Notes under the pieces: model-generated | What the model saw: only the letters and a program-made list of their open reading frames with translations | The model's database searches: none | What the model was told of the DNA's origin: nothing | NCBI GenBank assembly: GCA_009869945.1 | Contig: WIXG01000362.1 | Span: 1 to 64,000, forward strand | DNA: 64,000 nt | From: Mesaphorura yosii | Taxonomy: Eukaryota; Arthropoda; Collembola; Poduromorpha; Tullbergiidae | Direction of reading: 5' to 3' | Shown: one piece after another, positions 50,674-63,123 of the stretch | Layout: every line of letters begins with the position of its first letter | Position numbering within the stretch: position 1 is the first letter of the stretch | Made by a program: the position numbers and the translations under genes

Positions 50674-53502
50674 TCAAGAAGCACTGACAATCGCGTGTAT
50701 TTTCTTATTCGATGTCAGCATGTGATTCGCCCTTTCTCTTCCAACAATTCCCGACAGTCGTGGGGCGTCGTATTTGCAGTAAATCACGTTCACGCTGCTG
50801 TTGTTTCGTTGGCGGACCCTCCGGTTCTGGTTTTCACTCTGAAATAGGTTAGGTCATCTCATACCGGGAAGGCTTGTGTGGTAGGGTGATGCTAAAATAA
50901 GGAACTTACGTGCACCAGATTGCAGAGCTCCGAGTAGAAATGTGGATACTGGGGCAATTGATAGAAAATTATGTGACCAATTCCTTTTAGACGAAATCTC
51001 CGAAAGAAGTGAGCTCGCTCCGTGTATACCAGAAAGTGGTTCTTGCCGTGGAAAAACAAGTCTCGGGCACGAGCGATCTTCTTATCCTTCGTGTATTCGC
51101 AGATTTGGACGAAACTCTTCTCCTCCCGCTTGAAATAATTTCTTAGTCGTACAAAATCGAAGTAAGACGATACAAAAATTAAGGTGTGGCTGAACAGACT
51201 GCCAGTGAAGTCCGGAAGAACCTTCTCGACGAAGTAATTAAATCGAGCGTCAATCGATTCTGCGACGGAGTCGGCCGGAAATTGATGGAAAACCTAGATG
51301 ACGTCAGCAAAGTGAAGTTTCACCAGAAATTCTCAAATTCGCATATTTTTGGGTCCTTACCTGCGGCAAATGAGAAGTGATCTGCATGATCGTCCCTTTC
51401 GAGGAGGGTGGAATAATTTTCGCCAGTCCAGCATAATTTTTGCAATATCTCGCCAGCAGAGCGTTGTGCTCCGGACACATAATTGAGCTTAGCATGATGG
51501 TCTGGCAGTAAAACTTTGACTGTCCCTCAACTGCCCACGGGCGAATTCTTCCAAAGTCTGTGCCGTGCGTCGTGATAGGCTGAAGGTGCATATGCTTCAT
51601 CAAATGGAGGACGTGGTCCCAACTCTACATTAAATGGTCAATTAAGAATTAAACGAGATGACAGCAAAATCCAAAACAGTCATCGCCATCGTGGCGTGGT
51701 AAAGCTTGCCTGCATCAAGAAAACATCTGCTTGATCAATGATGAGCACTTCGATTGATGATAAGAAATCGTAGTCCCGACTCCTGTCAAATCAGTGGTTA
51801 TTAGTAATTATTCAATTAGTAATTCAATTGTTTGCTTGTCACTGGTGCCTACTTTTCTCCTTCAGCTCCAATAATAAGTCTCAAGCCAAGCGGTGACGCG
51901 ATTATAATGTCAGAAGAGTAAAATCCAGTGTAGAGCTACAGAAATAAACCGAACAATGAAAGGAGTGCGAGTGACGGCAAGAAGTCACGCAGAGGTTACG
52001 TACTATCAGAACAGATTACCTTGATGCTCTTCTTCGTAATTGCCAGACCGATTTTAAAGTTATCTTCCACATTTCCGGCAAATGTGGCCATGTAATCTTC
52101 CGGCTTTGGATTAGTCTTGGGCATGAAAAGTGTTTCTCCGCCGAATTCAGTCACAAACCGTCTCTTGTTTTGGACATTTCCCTTTTCTTCTGATAAGAAC
52201 GTGGATATGAGCACCTTCACAATCCTGTGTCACATTATTGCATTAATTAAATTATAATTTAATTAAAAAGCACGCGATGATACGGAGGTACGGTGAATTC
52301 AGCATTCAGCCAGCGAACCTCAAAGCGCTCTCCTTGAAAGGCACCAAAATAAGGACTTTGGGCCTCACAAAGCCTTGATCCCGAAACTCCTCCGGGACTT
52401 CAGTCTTGTTCTGCATTCTGGCGTTGTGGTGAAGTATTCTACCTCGTACTTTGGTTATGTGATTGGCCACGTGATAACAGTACGCCTGAAATTGCCAAGT
52501 AGGAGAATAAGAAATTAATTCTACTGACTGTAAAAGGTCAGCTTACATTTCGGAGCTCGTTCTCATTCGAATATGTTCGTTGTGGAAAGTAAATATCGTG
52601 ATAATTCCCCATTAATGCAAGAAGCTCCGATTGCAAGGGTGTCAACGGGCCTGGTGTTTCCATCTTTTCTGTGAAATCCTGGACGACAATACAAAATTGA
52701 AAACCTGCCTTGAGTTCAACCGAATACTGAATCTTAAGTGAATGATATTTACCTTGTTAGCAGTTAAAATATTATCACGTATTTTGGATTTTATGAACAG
52801 AGATTGCAAAATTTCTTCGGAGTTGGAAGTAGTGCTCGAATTAAAAGTTGAAGAGGTAGCCGTCGGTAGCCGAGGCATCATAGGCGTCAATAGAAACTTC
52901 GGCTTGTGTTTCTCGAGTATCGTCAAAGACATTTCAGGATTGTCAGTGGCGGCGATGGTGAAATTTTCTTCCAAAGCGATGGTGAGGATGAAATTCTCGA
53001 GTGAGGACCAGTTAAATTGGTGTTTTATTCGAGGGCAGCTTGGATCTTCGAACCGCTTCTGCTGCTGAACTGCCATATCTCTCTCAAAATGAAGCCGATA
53101 CGGATCTGCCGACGCATCGGATGCCTCTTCCTGCTGTTCATCCTAAAAGTAGACACAATAATTGAATACAATGAACAGGAAGGGCATCTTTGGTTCGATA
53201 TTTATTTCGATAGCTACCGAATCCGAGAAATCCGAATCCAGTTCTGCCTCGTTGATGACATTTTCTTCAGGGACGTCGACTTCTTCATCTTCTACGTCCA
53301 GCACATTCTCGGCGATGGCGGCTTGACCGGGTATTGTCACTGTGTTGTCTGCCGTCGCATCCTGATCACCATCGAATTCGTTGAGTGCTTTCTTCCTTAA
53401 TGGCATTTCCACATTCTCATGTGCTATACTGTCCTCATCTACATTTTCCTCGTCGTCAGTTAGCTCAACTTCCTCACCTTCGGATAACTTCCTCTTGGAC
53501 AT
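50674..53502 (-). CDS. UTP25: U3 small nucleolar RNA-associated protein 25 (digestive organ expansion factor homologue)
   Basis: Ten coding exons on the minus strand: 53,218-53,502, 52,753-53,142, 52,547-52,678, 52,319-52,485, 52,020-52,224, 51,853-51,935, 51,710-51,782, 51,361-51,624, 50,910-51,293, 50,674-50,838. They give 715 residues (human about 756). An acidic N-terminus with KKRK-like basic bits is followed by [27 protein letters not shown]-type text, [17 protein letters not shown] and FGRIRPW, all typical of UTP25. The protein is a nucleolar SSU-processome factor needed for 18S rRNA maturation. It has a helicase-like fold that has lost ATPase motifs; the DEAD position reads IDQAD here. 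The intron after 51,710 starts with GC instead of GT. A 5' untranslated exon ending at 53,603 (donor GTAAGT) is likely. Confidence 0.93.
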
Positions 53503-54178
53503 CTTGCTCACACCGAATTATTCCAAATGTCAAAACCTTAAATTGTAAGTAAAAGGAATGTCAAGACTGGAACCACAATTTGCAAGAGGCTTACGAACTT
53601 ACCGAGTGTCCTTTTTCGTAGATTTAGCAACCAGATTAGATAGCACAAAACAGATTACGGTCAATCACAGTTCGCAAACTGCACGAGTGCGGATTATACA
53701 GGTGAAAATTCTTCCAGATTATTTCTAGGCAACTTATTCAAGATCATACAGGCGAGAAATTATTGACATCGCATTTTTGTAATCAAGAAATCAAGATTGC
53801 TTTAAAATTCACCACGTGCGGATTGCAAGCCGCTTTCCTTTTTCGTATTATGCCAAGGACTGCGGCGCCAATCTGAGAGTTACGAGTAACGCGAATTTGT
53901 GAGCACGTGAAGTTCTGTGCGAGATGCGAGAGGGTGATTCCGGTGAACGGGAAATGAGAATAGTATATCGTAGTTAATTTCATAATTACAAAACTGGCGA
54001 GCCATTAACTAGCCAGGCAGAAATCTGTTGTGAATTCCGCCGGTGGCTAACCAATCATTTGATTGCCAGCAAGCAGCAAATCAGTGAGCAAAAGGGCTGG
54101 ATTCAAAGAGTTAGCTTGCTATAGATCGTGGAGAATCGATCTGGACTCGTAACTGGAAATCACTGATCTGCTTCGAAA
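53503..54178. promoter_or_regulatory. Divergent promoter region of UTP25 and HEATR1 with two CACGTG E-boxes
   Basis: The 676 bases between the two start codons include the likely UTP25 untranslated exon and intron near 53,537-53,603. Two CACGTG palindromes lie at 53,813-53,818 and 53,904-53,909, in the middle of the gap. CACGTG is the canonical site of Myc-Max and related bHLH factors, which are known to drive ribosome-biogenesis genes. No TATA box is evident. Regulation by Myc is inference. Confidence 0.55.
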
Positions 54179-57100
54179 ATGGCTACATCCCTGCAAAGAC
54201 AATTGGCAGCGTTGGCCACTCCGTCCTCGGCGCTCCTGATCCCTGAAAGGAAAGTCAGCTCGATTCTATTCACTCCACAAGAAGCTGCCAAACATAAGCG
54301 AGAAGTGTTCTACGAAATTGGTAAGTTTTCCTTAAAAATAGGAAAATTATGCTTGATAGGTATCTAATTTGAGCTCATACATGTATGACTGTTCTCCTTC
54401 TTTAGGCTTGGATGGCTTGTACGAGCTTATCAAGGTCAACCCTCGGCTCTTCAAGAAATTCCTCACCTGCCCGCTGTTTGACGAGTCCTCGAAGCGATAC
54501 GAGAGAATCGTGGAGGACAGAGAGGCTAATCAGAAACTAGACGCCATGCTGGAGGAGTTTTTAGTTTCATTGAGTCCGTACTTAATGCTGAAAGCATCGT
54601 TAAAATGTTTGGAATGGATGGTGAACAGGTAAATGGATAAATGGTAAAAAGCTAACTTATCAAAAGTTATCTACTCCGATCTTTGACATTTTTCGTCTTG
54701 CAGGTTCCACATCGAGAAATTCAATGTCGACCTGATTATGGAGTGCATGATGCCTTACTTTGACACGAAAACTTTCAGCTTGGTTGTACAGGTTTGTAAC
54801 AGTCAGTATCGGAAGAAGTACTGGCTTTATTCACTGTGTTGGCATTAATTTCGCAATGATTAACTTCATTAGATCCTGGATGTCAGTAAACAGTCCAATC
54901 CGTGGCACTGGATTCTTCCATATATCAAAACAGGACTACCCGTCAGTAAAGCAGATCTTTACACTCATTGCAATCCCCAATTCATTGTCTGGATGTTTTC
55001 CACATTTTATAAATACATTGAAGTAAGTCTGCGGTTTCCAATTTTCTCGCATTTAAGTAGGACAATTAAATTAATACAATTTTTTTAATCTGGCAGTATC
55101 ATGAAGCGAGACCAGAGAATCTTCGAGTGTTTATCTCTTTCATGACCTCAACATTCAGTGGAGTTCTCACTCGAATAAATACCGACCTCGACAATCTTGA
55201 AAGTGTTAACAAGCCCTCCAAGCTGATAAAAATCGAAAACCGTGCCAAAGCTACGGTTTCCTGCTTGTGGAGCCAGTTGGCCAAATTATCTACACAAATC
55301 AAGAGTCACGATGAGCTAAAATCAAACGAAGAAATACAGGCCATGATTTACATTGTTTGCACTGTGCTGTTCAATACAGTGTCCAGAAGAAAAGATTTGC
55401 GAACGCCCGAAACGCGGTCAGACGTGAAGAAATTGATGGCCAACATTTTGAAGGTTTGAGCGATTGCAAAATTTCGTAGAAAGCTTGAAATAGAAACTTA
55501 TTGAACTCAATAATTTCCTAATCAGAGTCATCCACGGCCACTGAAGACTCAGGCGTACTTGCTCTTGAACCTTTTGTCGTCGATTCCTGGAAATAAGATC
55601 GCCTTGAAAAAGAGGACCCATATGAAGCGGGCACTAAGTGAAATAAGTCTCCTGTCATCTGACTGGGATTTGTGGCACCTGACGTCCAAACTGATATTGA
55701 ATCACGTCTTTAAAGATGAATTTCGAGTGGCACCAAATGTACTTTGGAACATGCTGACTGCCATCAATTTTACCATCCCACAACGAAGCGAATTGCTTAA
55801 GTAAGTTACTCTTCTTTGAAACAGCCATCAGCGTCCTTTGTCTTGATTTGCTGTCGTTTTAAAATTAATTTTTGCTTGCAGGTCTTTGTACCTGAGGTCA
55901 TGCTCTCCAAAGACGCCGAAAGAGTTCCGGAAGAAGAAGAAGGCGTTCCTCACAAGATTTGAACGTGAATACCCAACAGAATTCGAACTGGCGTGCAATG
56001 ACGACCCTGAATTCTCTTCCTGCCTGGCAAATGTCACGAGAGGAAAGAATTTCATTCTTCTTGCTCAACATCCTTCGGTGGAAATTAGGAAAGAAGCTGT
56101 GGGAAAGTTAATTCGCAATTTTAGAGCACAAATGAGCGGAAAAGAAAACCAGGCGTCGGCGTCGACTTCCCCGACGAAAATATCGAAGGCGGGTAAAAAG
56201 GCAAAGGCTGCATCTTTGAAGGTGCAGAAGAAGAAGACTCCGAAGGGATCGAGGCCGATTGTTCCAGACGCGAACAAGACGGCGAAGGCTCTTCTTGCTC
56301 GATTTAAGGACGAAAGCTATGAAATTGTGCAGCTGTTAATTAGGCAAGACATGTCCGTGTTGTGCAAGATGTTTAGCCCTCAAACTCTTGTTGAGCAACT
56401 GAGCTGCATCATCGCAAGAAAAGATTGCGACAAAAACTGCCTGAAGACTGCGGTGGTACAATTATGCAAGGTGGCAGAACAACTGCAGCCCAACGCCGAT
56501 TTAATGTCAGCGGTCTTTACTACTTTGGTTCAATTTTTATTCCCAACTACGTCATACAAATTCAAACTGAGCATGGCAGTGCTGACATCTGAATTTGCAG
56601 AGAAGAACGCGTTTCTTCAAAGTTATTCCAAACGTAAGGCTGAACGCTGAAGTAACAATTAATCTTCCTGCAATTTCTGTGCTGATGTCGATGCCAAATC
56701 TAATTTTCTTTCAGTCTTGCGCAATGCAAGTGTCACACCAGAGGACATTTGCGACTTCTCCTACGACGCGATTACGTCGTCACTTGCACAAGACCTTTTT
56801 TGCAAAGACGAAAGCTGGAATCCAAGCTCGAGCAATGAAGTATCAGTGGTATTTGCAATAATTATGTGGAATTCTGTGACCCGTTTCAATGAATTCATGG
56901 ACTGGGTGGAAAAAGTAAGATTCGTCTTACCACCTTTCGTCCCTTCTTTAACTTTGCAGCAAGAATTTAAATGTTGCGTCGGTTTCTACTATTTTTACTT
57001 TGATTAGACTCCATTCAAACCATTTTCGACGTCTTGGGTCCTGACGAAGGAAAACTTTCCAAAATGCCTTCGACAAGCCTCCGCGAAGCATTCAATGGCT

Positions 57101-60100
57101 TTGGAACTCATTCTGACTACATTGCATCGACTTGCCCTTACAAGCGTCGCTGACATTGAGCGTGTGGTGACGTTCGCCCTTCGTTCCTGCGAGAAGTTGG
57201 AAAATCGAAACATGTGTGCTGCGTTTTTGAAAGCGTTCTTGAATGTGAGTGGAGAATTTGACTAATCAATGCTGCGGGCCTTCATATGCTTACAAAATCT
57301 TACATTTTCTTTATAGAAACATTTTCCAAGCACAACTCAGCAGATACAATTTTGGATTTCGATGACTGTCAACATTAATAAGCAAACTACTTTCAAGTCC
57401 AGGAACGAATTTCTGCAGATCAGAATCCTGCAGTTTCTCTACTTTTCTCTGAAGGAAGCGGCAGCCCGGAAGGCGAGATTCAATCTGAATGAATTGAATT
57501 CAGGAATTGGGATTAGCATGGTCGAAGTGCTTCTCACGCAATGCCTTGACCACGACTCTGGAAGGCTGAGGGAATGGGGATTAAATTGCTTGGAAGCATT
57601 TGGCGAACTGAAGGAAACGCGAGAGCGAGAGGGGGAATTTGCCCTGTTTTTGATTGGATATCGTGGTGAAATAATAGCGGATAAAGAGTAAGTACTTCAA
57701 GCCTGTTCGAGATGGAGATACCTTTTGTAACGTGTATCATATGTGTTGTAAAATTCACTAAACTCAACGGCATCTTTTTCAGGCAACTGCCCGTGGTGGT
57801 AACAAAAGCTCTTCAGACGGACAGTTTCGTGGAAATACGCGACCGATTCATAAAAGTGATTGTCGACGAATCTTCGGATGAAATTGTCGGAACAGGCCTG
57901 CTGAAGATGTTCAAATTCGCCAGTTCAACTGTAAGAATTGCAATACTTCAGGCTTCAATTGATTAATCATTGAATAATTATTAATTGCTTCGGCGGCACA
58001 GATTTTTACGCAATTCTTCCCGATGGCGAAAGAACTCCTGAAAACGGAGCCCAGCTCCAGAAAACTGTTGGCAATCCTAAATTGCTTTGATGGCAGCCTG
58101 GAAGATTCCTCCTCATTTGAAGTTCTGATTGAGGCATTGAGGCACAAACAATCTTGCTTGGTCATGCTGTCAAAAATGACGCCAGCAGTTTTTGAGGCTT
58201 ACGAAGACTCGACAAAGAAGAAGTTAATTGCTCTGTTGATTGACATCGTGCTTTTCAGCAAAGTGCCGGAGGTAACAAAATTATTTCAAAGTGAAGCTCC
58301 TGAGAAGGTACAGGGCGGAATTTAGTATGAGTTGTGTTTGGTTTTTGTGCAGATTAAAGTGATTATCCAGCGGAGGGTTCGGAAATGGATCCTGGAAGCC
58401 ACGATAATTTCAGCCGAATTAGAAAAATGTATTCGCATGGAGAAATTAATGAGCTTCGCCGCAAGCGGTACGACGAGAAAGTCAGCGTCGGCAAGAAAGA
58501 ATTCGGTGTCCGCGTCAGACAGTCATTCTGTGTTTGGCGATGTCGAATGGACGAACCGGACTGAAGTTGTGCTGGAATTTGTGCAGGCGAGGAATAGACT
58601 CACGCAGAGGTCGAAGTTGATCCTCCCGCTCTTCAAGTTACTCAAAACGTATGTCAATATCCGGCTTGCTTCTATCCCAAAACTAAAATTTATACGAAAT
58701 AATAAGAATTCTATTGTGTTCCAGATGCATCGGCCTCGAGGAGCAGTCGCCCGTGGAGTATCTGAAGCAGTTAATTCTTACGACGCTCACTCTCTGCTGC
58801 TGCGAAGAGGACGTTCGAGATAGAACCACCATGGACGGTTAGTTTTTAAGGACGACGAAATCAATTGAAAAATTTTGCAGATTGCTTTAAAATTGGTTTA
58901 TTGCTTAACAGACTGGAGTCACTTCAATGTTGACACTGTGATCGATTGTTTGAGATGCTCAAGAAATCCTCAGACGCACCATCACGCGCTAATCCTGTTA
59001 AATTACGCTGCAAGGAAATACCCGGTAAGTTTGTCAGTACCCCGTCGTGAAAAGCGTTTTCAAACTTTACTATTGCTTTGTGTATTTTATCTTAAGGATC
59101 AAGTTCTTCACGGCGTCATGAGTCTGTTCACGTTTATGGGCAATTCCATCCTGCGCCAAGACGATTCGTACAGCACTCAGCTAATTCAGCAGACAGTGAC
59201 CACAATCATCCCGACTTTGGCCACCGAACGCTCGGCCCGAAAATTCTCTAAGTCGCTGGTATCGGCTGGAATCTTCCGCGTGTTTACGAGCGCCGTGCAA
59301 GACATTCCGATACATCGAAGGTTGCCCGTTTTCATTTCTTTGGTGGAGACTCTCGACCCGAAAGAGACAATGTGGCAGGTCTGCGTCATTATCATTGATA
59401 ATGCACTGACGAGAGATAAGAAGAGGTAACCAGGCAAAGGACACAATTAAAATCTCTCTTGTGGCTTAATTGCTTAATTAATTCGTTGAACTTATGAACA
59501 GGAGTCATTTGAACGCGGACATGGAATTGGCCACTGACATTGTCTGGCATTTTGATGCGGACGACGTTCTCACTGCATTGGCACAAGTGTACACGTATTT
59601 AATGGATTTACCCATTTTTGAAAGTAAGTTCTTATGTTTTTGATTAAAATTGAGCCACATTTTAAATTTCTATTTGCTTGCCCAGAAAATTTTACGGACG
59701 AGACGTTCACCAAAGTTAAGAGCAACCAGGACGCTCATTCTAAAGCCATACTTGATCTTAGTCGAAAGGAGACGCTTCGTGACGCTGAAATTGTGGTCCT
59801 CTTCACCGTAGAATTGCTAAGCAAAATCTGTGATAAGGTAAATCTCTGCCCAGGCTCAATTTCGTTTTCATTTGTTGCGAGCTGCGAGCAAATCTTAAAC
59901 TGACAGCCATATTTTCTTTATCGTACTAGTTTGTTGAGCTCGAAGGAAGCAAAAACCTTTCCCACGACGCTCTGCTACAAAAATGCTTGTCGATGGCACG
60001 ACTCGTGGCGAGCAATCAAGAGGATAAAATAATGCGTCTTATCGGTGTTCGAAACATGGAAGTCATTGAGAAGATCAACGCCGCCTTGGATCCAACCGCC

Positions 60101-61970
60101 TTCATTCGCGTGACAGTCGCAATTCTGACGACGGGCGATAATGCAGTAAAGAAGAAAATGATGGACTTGCTGAATCAGCGAATTTTGCATTCAGCTGAAT
60201 GGGTCGCAGACTTCTCAAAACTTCTTGAACTAATACCGCATCTTGTCCAGCTGGGAAGCGGCGCTCCAGAAACTGAAGACCAAGTCACTTTGGTTCAGAC
60301 GTCACTTCTTTCGCTGAAGTTAATTGCCCGGTACTTGGTCATATTTCACCCCGAAGAATTCGTTCCAGTTTTTGAGCTGGCCTGCGAACACACAAGGCAC
60401 AAGAACAAACTACTTCGAGCATCCGGTCTTCTCTGCCTCGGAGAACTTTTCTCCCTCAAATCGCTCATTCTACCAAAATTGTCCGAAGTTTGCTCGTCGA
60501 TTCTTCGTGCATTCAAAGCGTCCACAAAACTAAACTCGAAAGCCATGAGTTCCATGCTGACCGATGAACACGAGCTGGACCAGGAAGGAGAAATGTCTGT
60601 GTCAACGGCGAACCTGCTTTGCATCAGCGCCATGACGTGCCTGAATAAACTCGTCGAACAGTTGGGCCCTTTTCTGGGCTCCTCCTTCTTGCAAAAAGTT
60701 TTGCTCGCTGTGTTTTCGATCGACGGAATATTTGGCCAAGGAACAAAATCCGAAAATCGAAGAAAAGTTTTCGAGCAGAGGCTCAAGACGCTGCTGAAGA
60801 CAATCAGCACAAAACTTCCTCTGAGAAGTTCGATCGCGACAATTAAGGAAGTGTTTACGAAGCTGGAGCAAGTTGAAGATTATGCCAGCAGGTCAAAGTC
60901 GCTTCTGTTGCTTGTCGGTCTCCTGAAAGAAACGTTGCTTATCACGCCAAAGGCAGATTTCACAACTTTACTTCCTGGTCTTTGTGAAGTGTTTCTAGAG
61001 CAAATTCTGCTGCATCGCGAGAAAGCTGTCTCTGTGGCCGAAGAAAAGGAAGCCGAACCGCTCTTGCCTGTCCCCGCTGAAAAACTAGACGAAGTAGAAA
61101 ATAGTCTTCTGGACTGTCTCGTGACCGGAATGGTGTTAAAAATGTCGGAGGGAGTGTTCAGGCCGTTTTATCACAAAATGTTTGACTGGGCGTCCGACAG
61201 TCTCCCGAGGCTGATCACCTTTTACAGGTTCGTTGTTCGTTGATGCTGGGGACATGTGGCATAATTTAAGACGTTAGACCTTAAAGAGCTTAACTTGTGC
61301 TGTTTTCTGTATTTGGAAAGGTTTAGCACGTTGGCGGCCGAAAAACTGAAAAGTCTCTTCGTCTCTTTCGCTGGGCTCGTGATTCATGAAGGCTCCAAGC
61401 GGCTCGTCGAAGATTCTATGTTGACCCGAGCGATTTTGTCGTATTTCTACCAAATCTTCCTGCACGATCGTGAAGGCTTCATCACAATCGAAAGGTTCAA
61501 CGCTCTGGTGAAACCACTCGTGGACATGGTAACTGCCAGCTCAAAAATACGCATACGACGACGCTTTAATTGGCAGCTGGTTGTGCTAAAAATGGTTGAC
61601 GTATTAATCTTTACAGGTTGAAAGTGACTTTCTGCTCAACGGCGAAATCTCCATCAAACAATTAAATGAAACGTTGATTCAGCTCGCCGTGGCCAGCAAC
61701 GACCTGAATCGATGGCAGCACATGATCGATTTGCTCTCCCTGAAAACACGCCATGAAGACCCAAAAGTGAGACTTTTCATTATTTCCACGATTGAAACGG
61801 CAGCCACCGAGCTTGGAAAAGACTTTTTGCCGCTCCTCCCACCAGCGGTGCCTTTCTTGGCGGAAATGCTGAACGATGACGACGACACGGTTGAGAGAGA
61901 AACGAGGAAGATGCTGCAGAAGCTGGAAGACTTGCTCGGCGAGCCACTGCAGCCTTATTTTACAGTTTAG
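54179..61970 (+). CDS. HEATR1: HEAT repeat-containing protein 1 / U3 snoRNA-associated protein 10
   Basis: Twenty-one exons join in frame to 2,077 residues (human 2,144): 54,179-54,320, 54,406-54,628, 54,704-54,791, 54,873-55,022, 55,097-55,453, 55,526-55,800, 55,882-56,633, 56,715-56,914, 57,008-57,244, 57,317-57,687, 57,783-57,930, 58,002-58,307, 58,353-58,648, 58,725-58,837, 58,912-59,024, 59,097-59,425, 59,502-59,623, 59,686-59,837, 59,930-61,227, 61,321-61,528, 61,617-61,970. Recognisable family text includes LSPYLMLKASLKCLEWMVNRF near the N-terminus, NPQTHHHALILL, VMSLFTFMGNSILRQDDSYS, and the ending LLGEPLQPYF. The protein is an all-helical HEAT solenoid of the t-UTP subcomplex, linking RNA polymerase I transcription to 18S pre-rRNA processing in the nucleolus. 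Introns are about 45-108 bases. An AATAAA stands at 62,014-62,019. Confidence 0.95.
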
Positions 61971-62076
61971 AGATTGCATTTTTATTTAACTGACGAGAAA
62001 TCTAAAATTTATTAATAAATTATCTTTATTGCTAATCAAAAACTGCGTTTATTCACATGTGTCAGTGCGTGTTGAC
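61971..62076. terminator. Overlapping poly(A) signals of convergent HEATR1 and POP4
   Basis: Only 106 bases separate the two stop codons. The plus strand has AATAAA at 62,014-62,019 for HEATR1. The minus strand has AATAAA (TTTATT on the plus strand) at 62,048-62,053, 62,025-62,030 and 61,981-61,986 for POP4. The two messages therefore probably overlap at their 3' ends. Confidence 0.6.
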
Positions 62077-63058
62077 TTAATTGCCAATTCTGCCGTATTT
62101 CAGCTTCGATCTGTAGACTTTTAGACCAACAAAATTCATAAAAGTCTTGATTTTCTTGACCGTTCGCTCCGCTGGCCTCGTTCGAAATGAATTGCCAGCA
62201 ATTCTCATCGTACCGGATGGCTCGTCCAGCTTGACGTCAAAAACATTTTCCGCTTTTGGGATTGCTACAAAAATTATATTTGAAAGTTAAGTGCGGACGT
62301 TCATTTTGCTATCTTTCAAAGGTCGAGCTCTTACTTTTTGTGAAATTTGACTCTGTCACGACTACAAATGTGTTCCTCGTCTCTTTAATTACGATCCCAC
62401 CCACATTCTTGTAACTGTCGCAATTGGCTTGAACCACGCATATAAACGCGCCGTGCAGGTCGACTTTGTTGAGCTTTGTTTGAACGTCTTTCGGTTGGGG
62501 ATTCGGCCTAGTATAAAATTTAGAAACGGATCCAAAAATATTGACTCGACTCAAAAGCGAGGATTTAATGATTCGTTAACGCACCCGCACAAATCTGCCA
62601 CATACGCTTTCCACAATGAGTTCAAATGCTTAAATTGGTCGAACTCCAACTTTTTCGGGACTTGCTCCTGCAATTTGAGTCTCGTTCTGCGATTTAGCAC
62701 GGGTTTGGGTTTGGCGAAGGTGGTAGAAGATTTCTCAGCCTTCTTCGAGGGGTTGAGCTTCCCGAAAATGAAGGTCTACAATTCAGTATCAGAAAGAAAT
62801 CAAATCTGTGCATTCTATGCTCCATGCAATTGTTCGTAAGTTGCTGGTACGCTGGCTAAGCTGACTTACCCGTTTGAGGGAGTCATCAAGCTCCTTTTGT
62901 ACCCGCGCGGCTTTGGGGAAGGTCGTCTGAATAAATTCGGTCACGTTATCAAAATCAGCTTGGCTGAGCGGCGACGGATCGACTGTCCCATCCTTGCGAA
63001 GCTTCTTGTAAAGCGTGTCCGAGACGCATAGTTTTCGTTTGGGGTTTCTTCGCTCCAT
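62077..63058 (-). CDS. POP4: Ribonuclease P/MRP protein subunit p29
   Basis: Four exons on the minus strand (62,870-63,058, 62,585-62,775, 62,335-62,507, 62,077-62,264) give 246 residues; human Rpp29 has 220. The first exon starts MERRNPKRKL and is poorly conserved. The C-terminal Rpp29 fold begins near residue 125: DLCG, PKDVQTKLNKVDLHGAF, then a beta-barrel with VGGIVIKETRNTFVVV and ends with GNSFRTRPAERTVKKIK, matching the human text closely. The protein binds the catalytic RNA in RNase P (tRNA 5' maturation) and RNase MRP (rRNA processing). The start codon lies only 65 bases after the NDUFAF6 stop. The fit of all three introns to frame and homology makes this firm. Confidence 0.93.
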
Positions 63059-63123
63059 GGTAGCCCACGCTCAGGTAATTTGGCTAAAGATAGTATCTTC
63101 TGCTACTGTGGACGAAGGAGAAG

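Noticed and set aside
58881-58911. Alternative acceptor at 58,880 for HEATR1
   Set aside because: It gives an early stop, whereas the acceptor at 58,911 yields conserved family text including NPQTHHHALILL.
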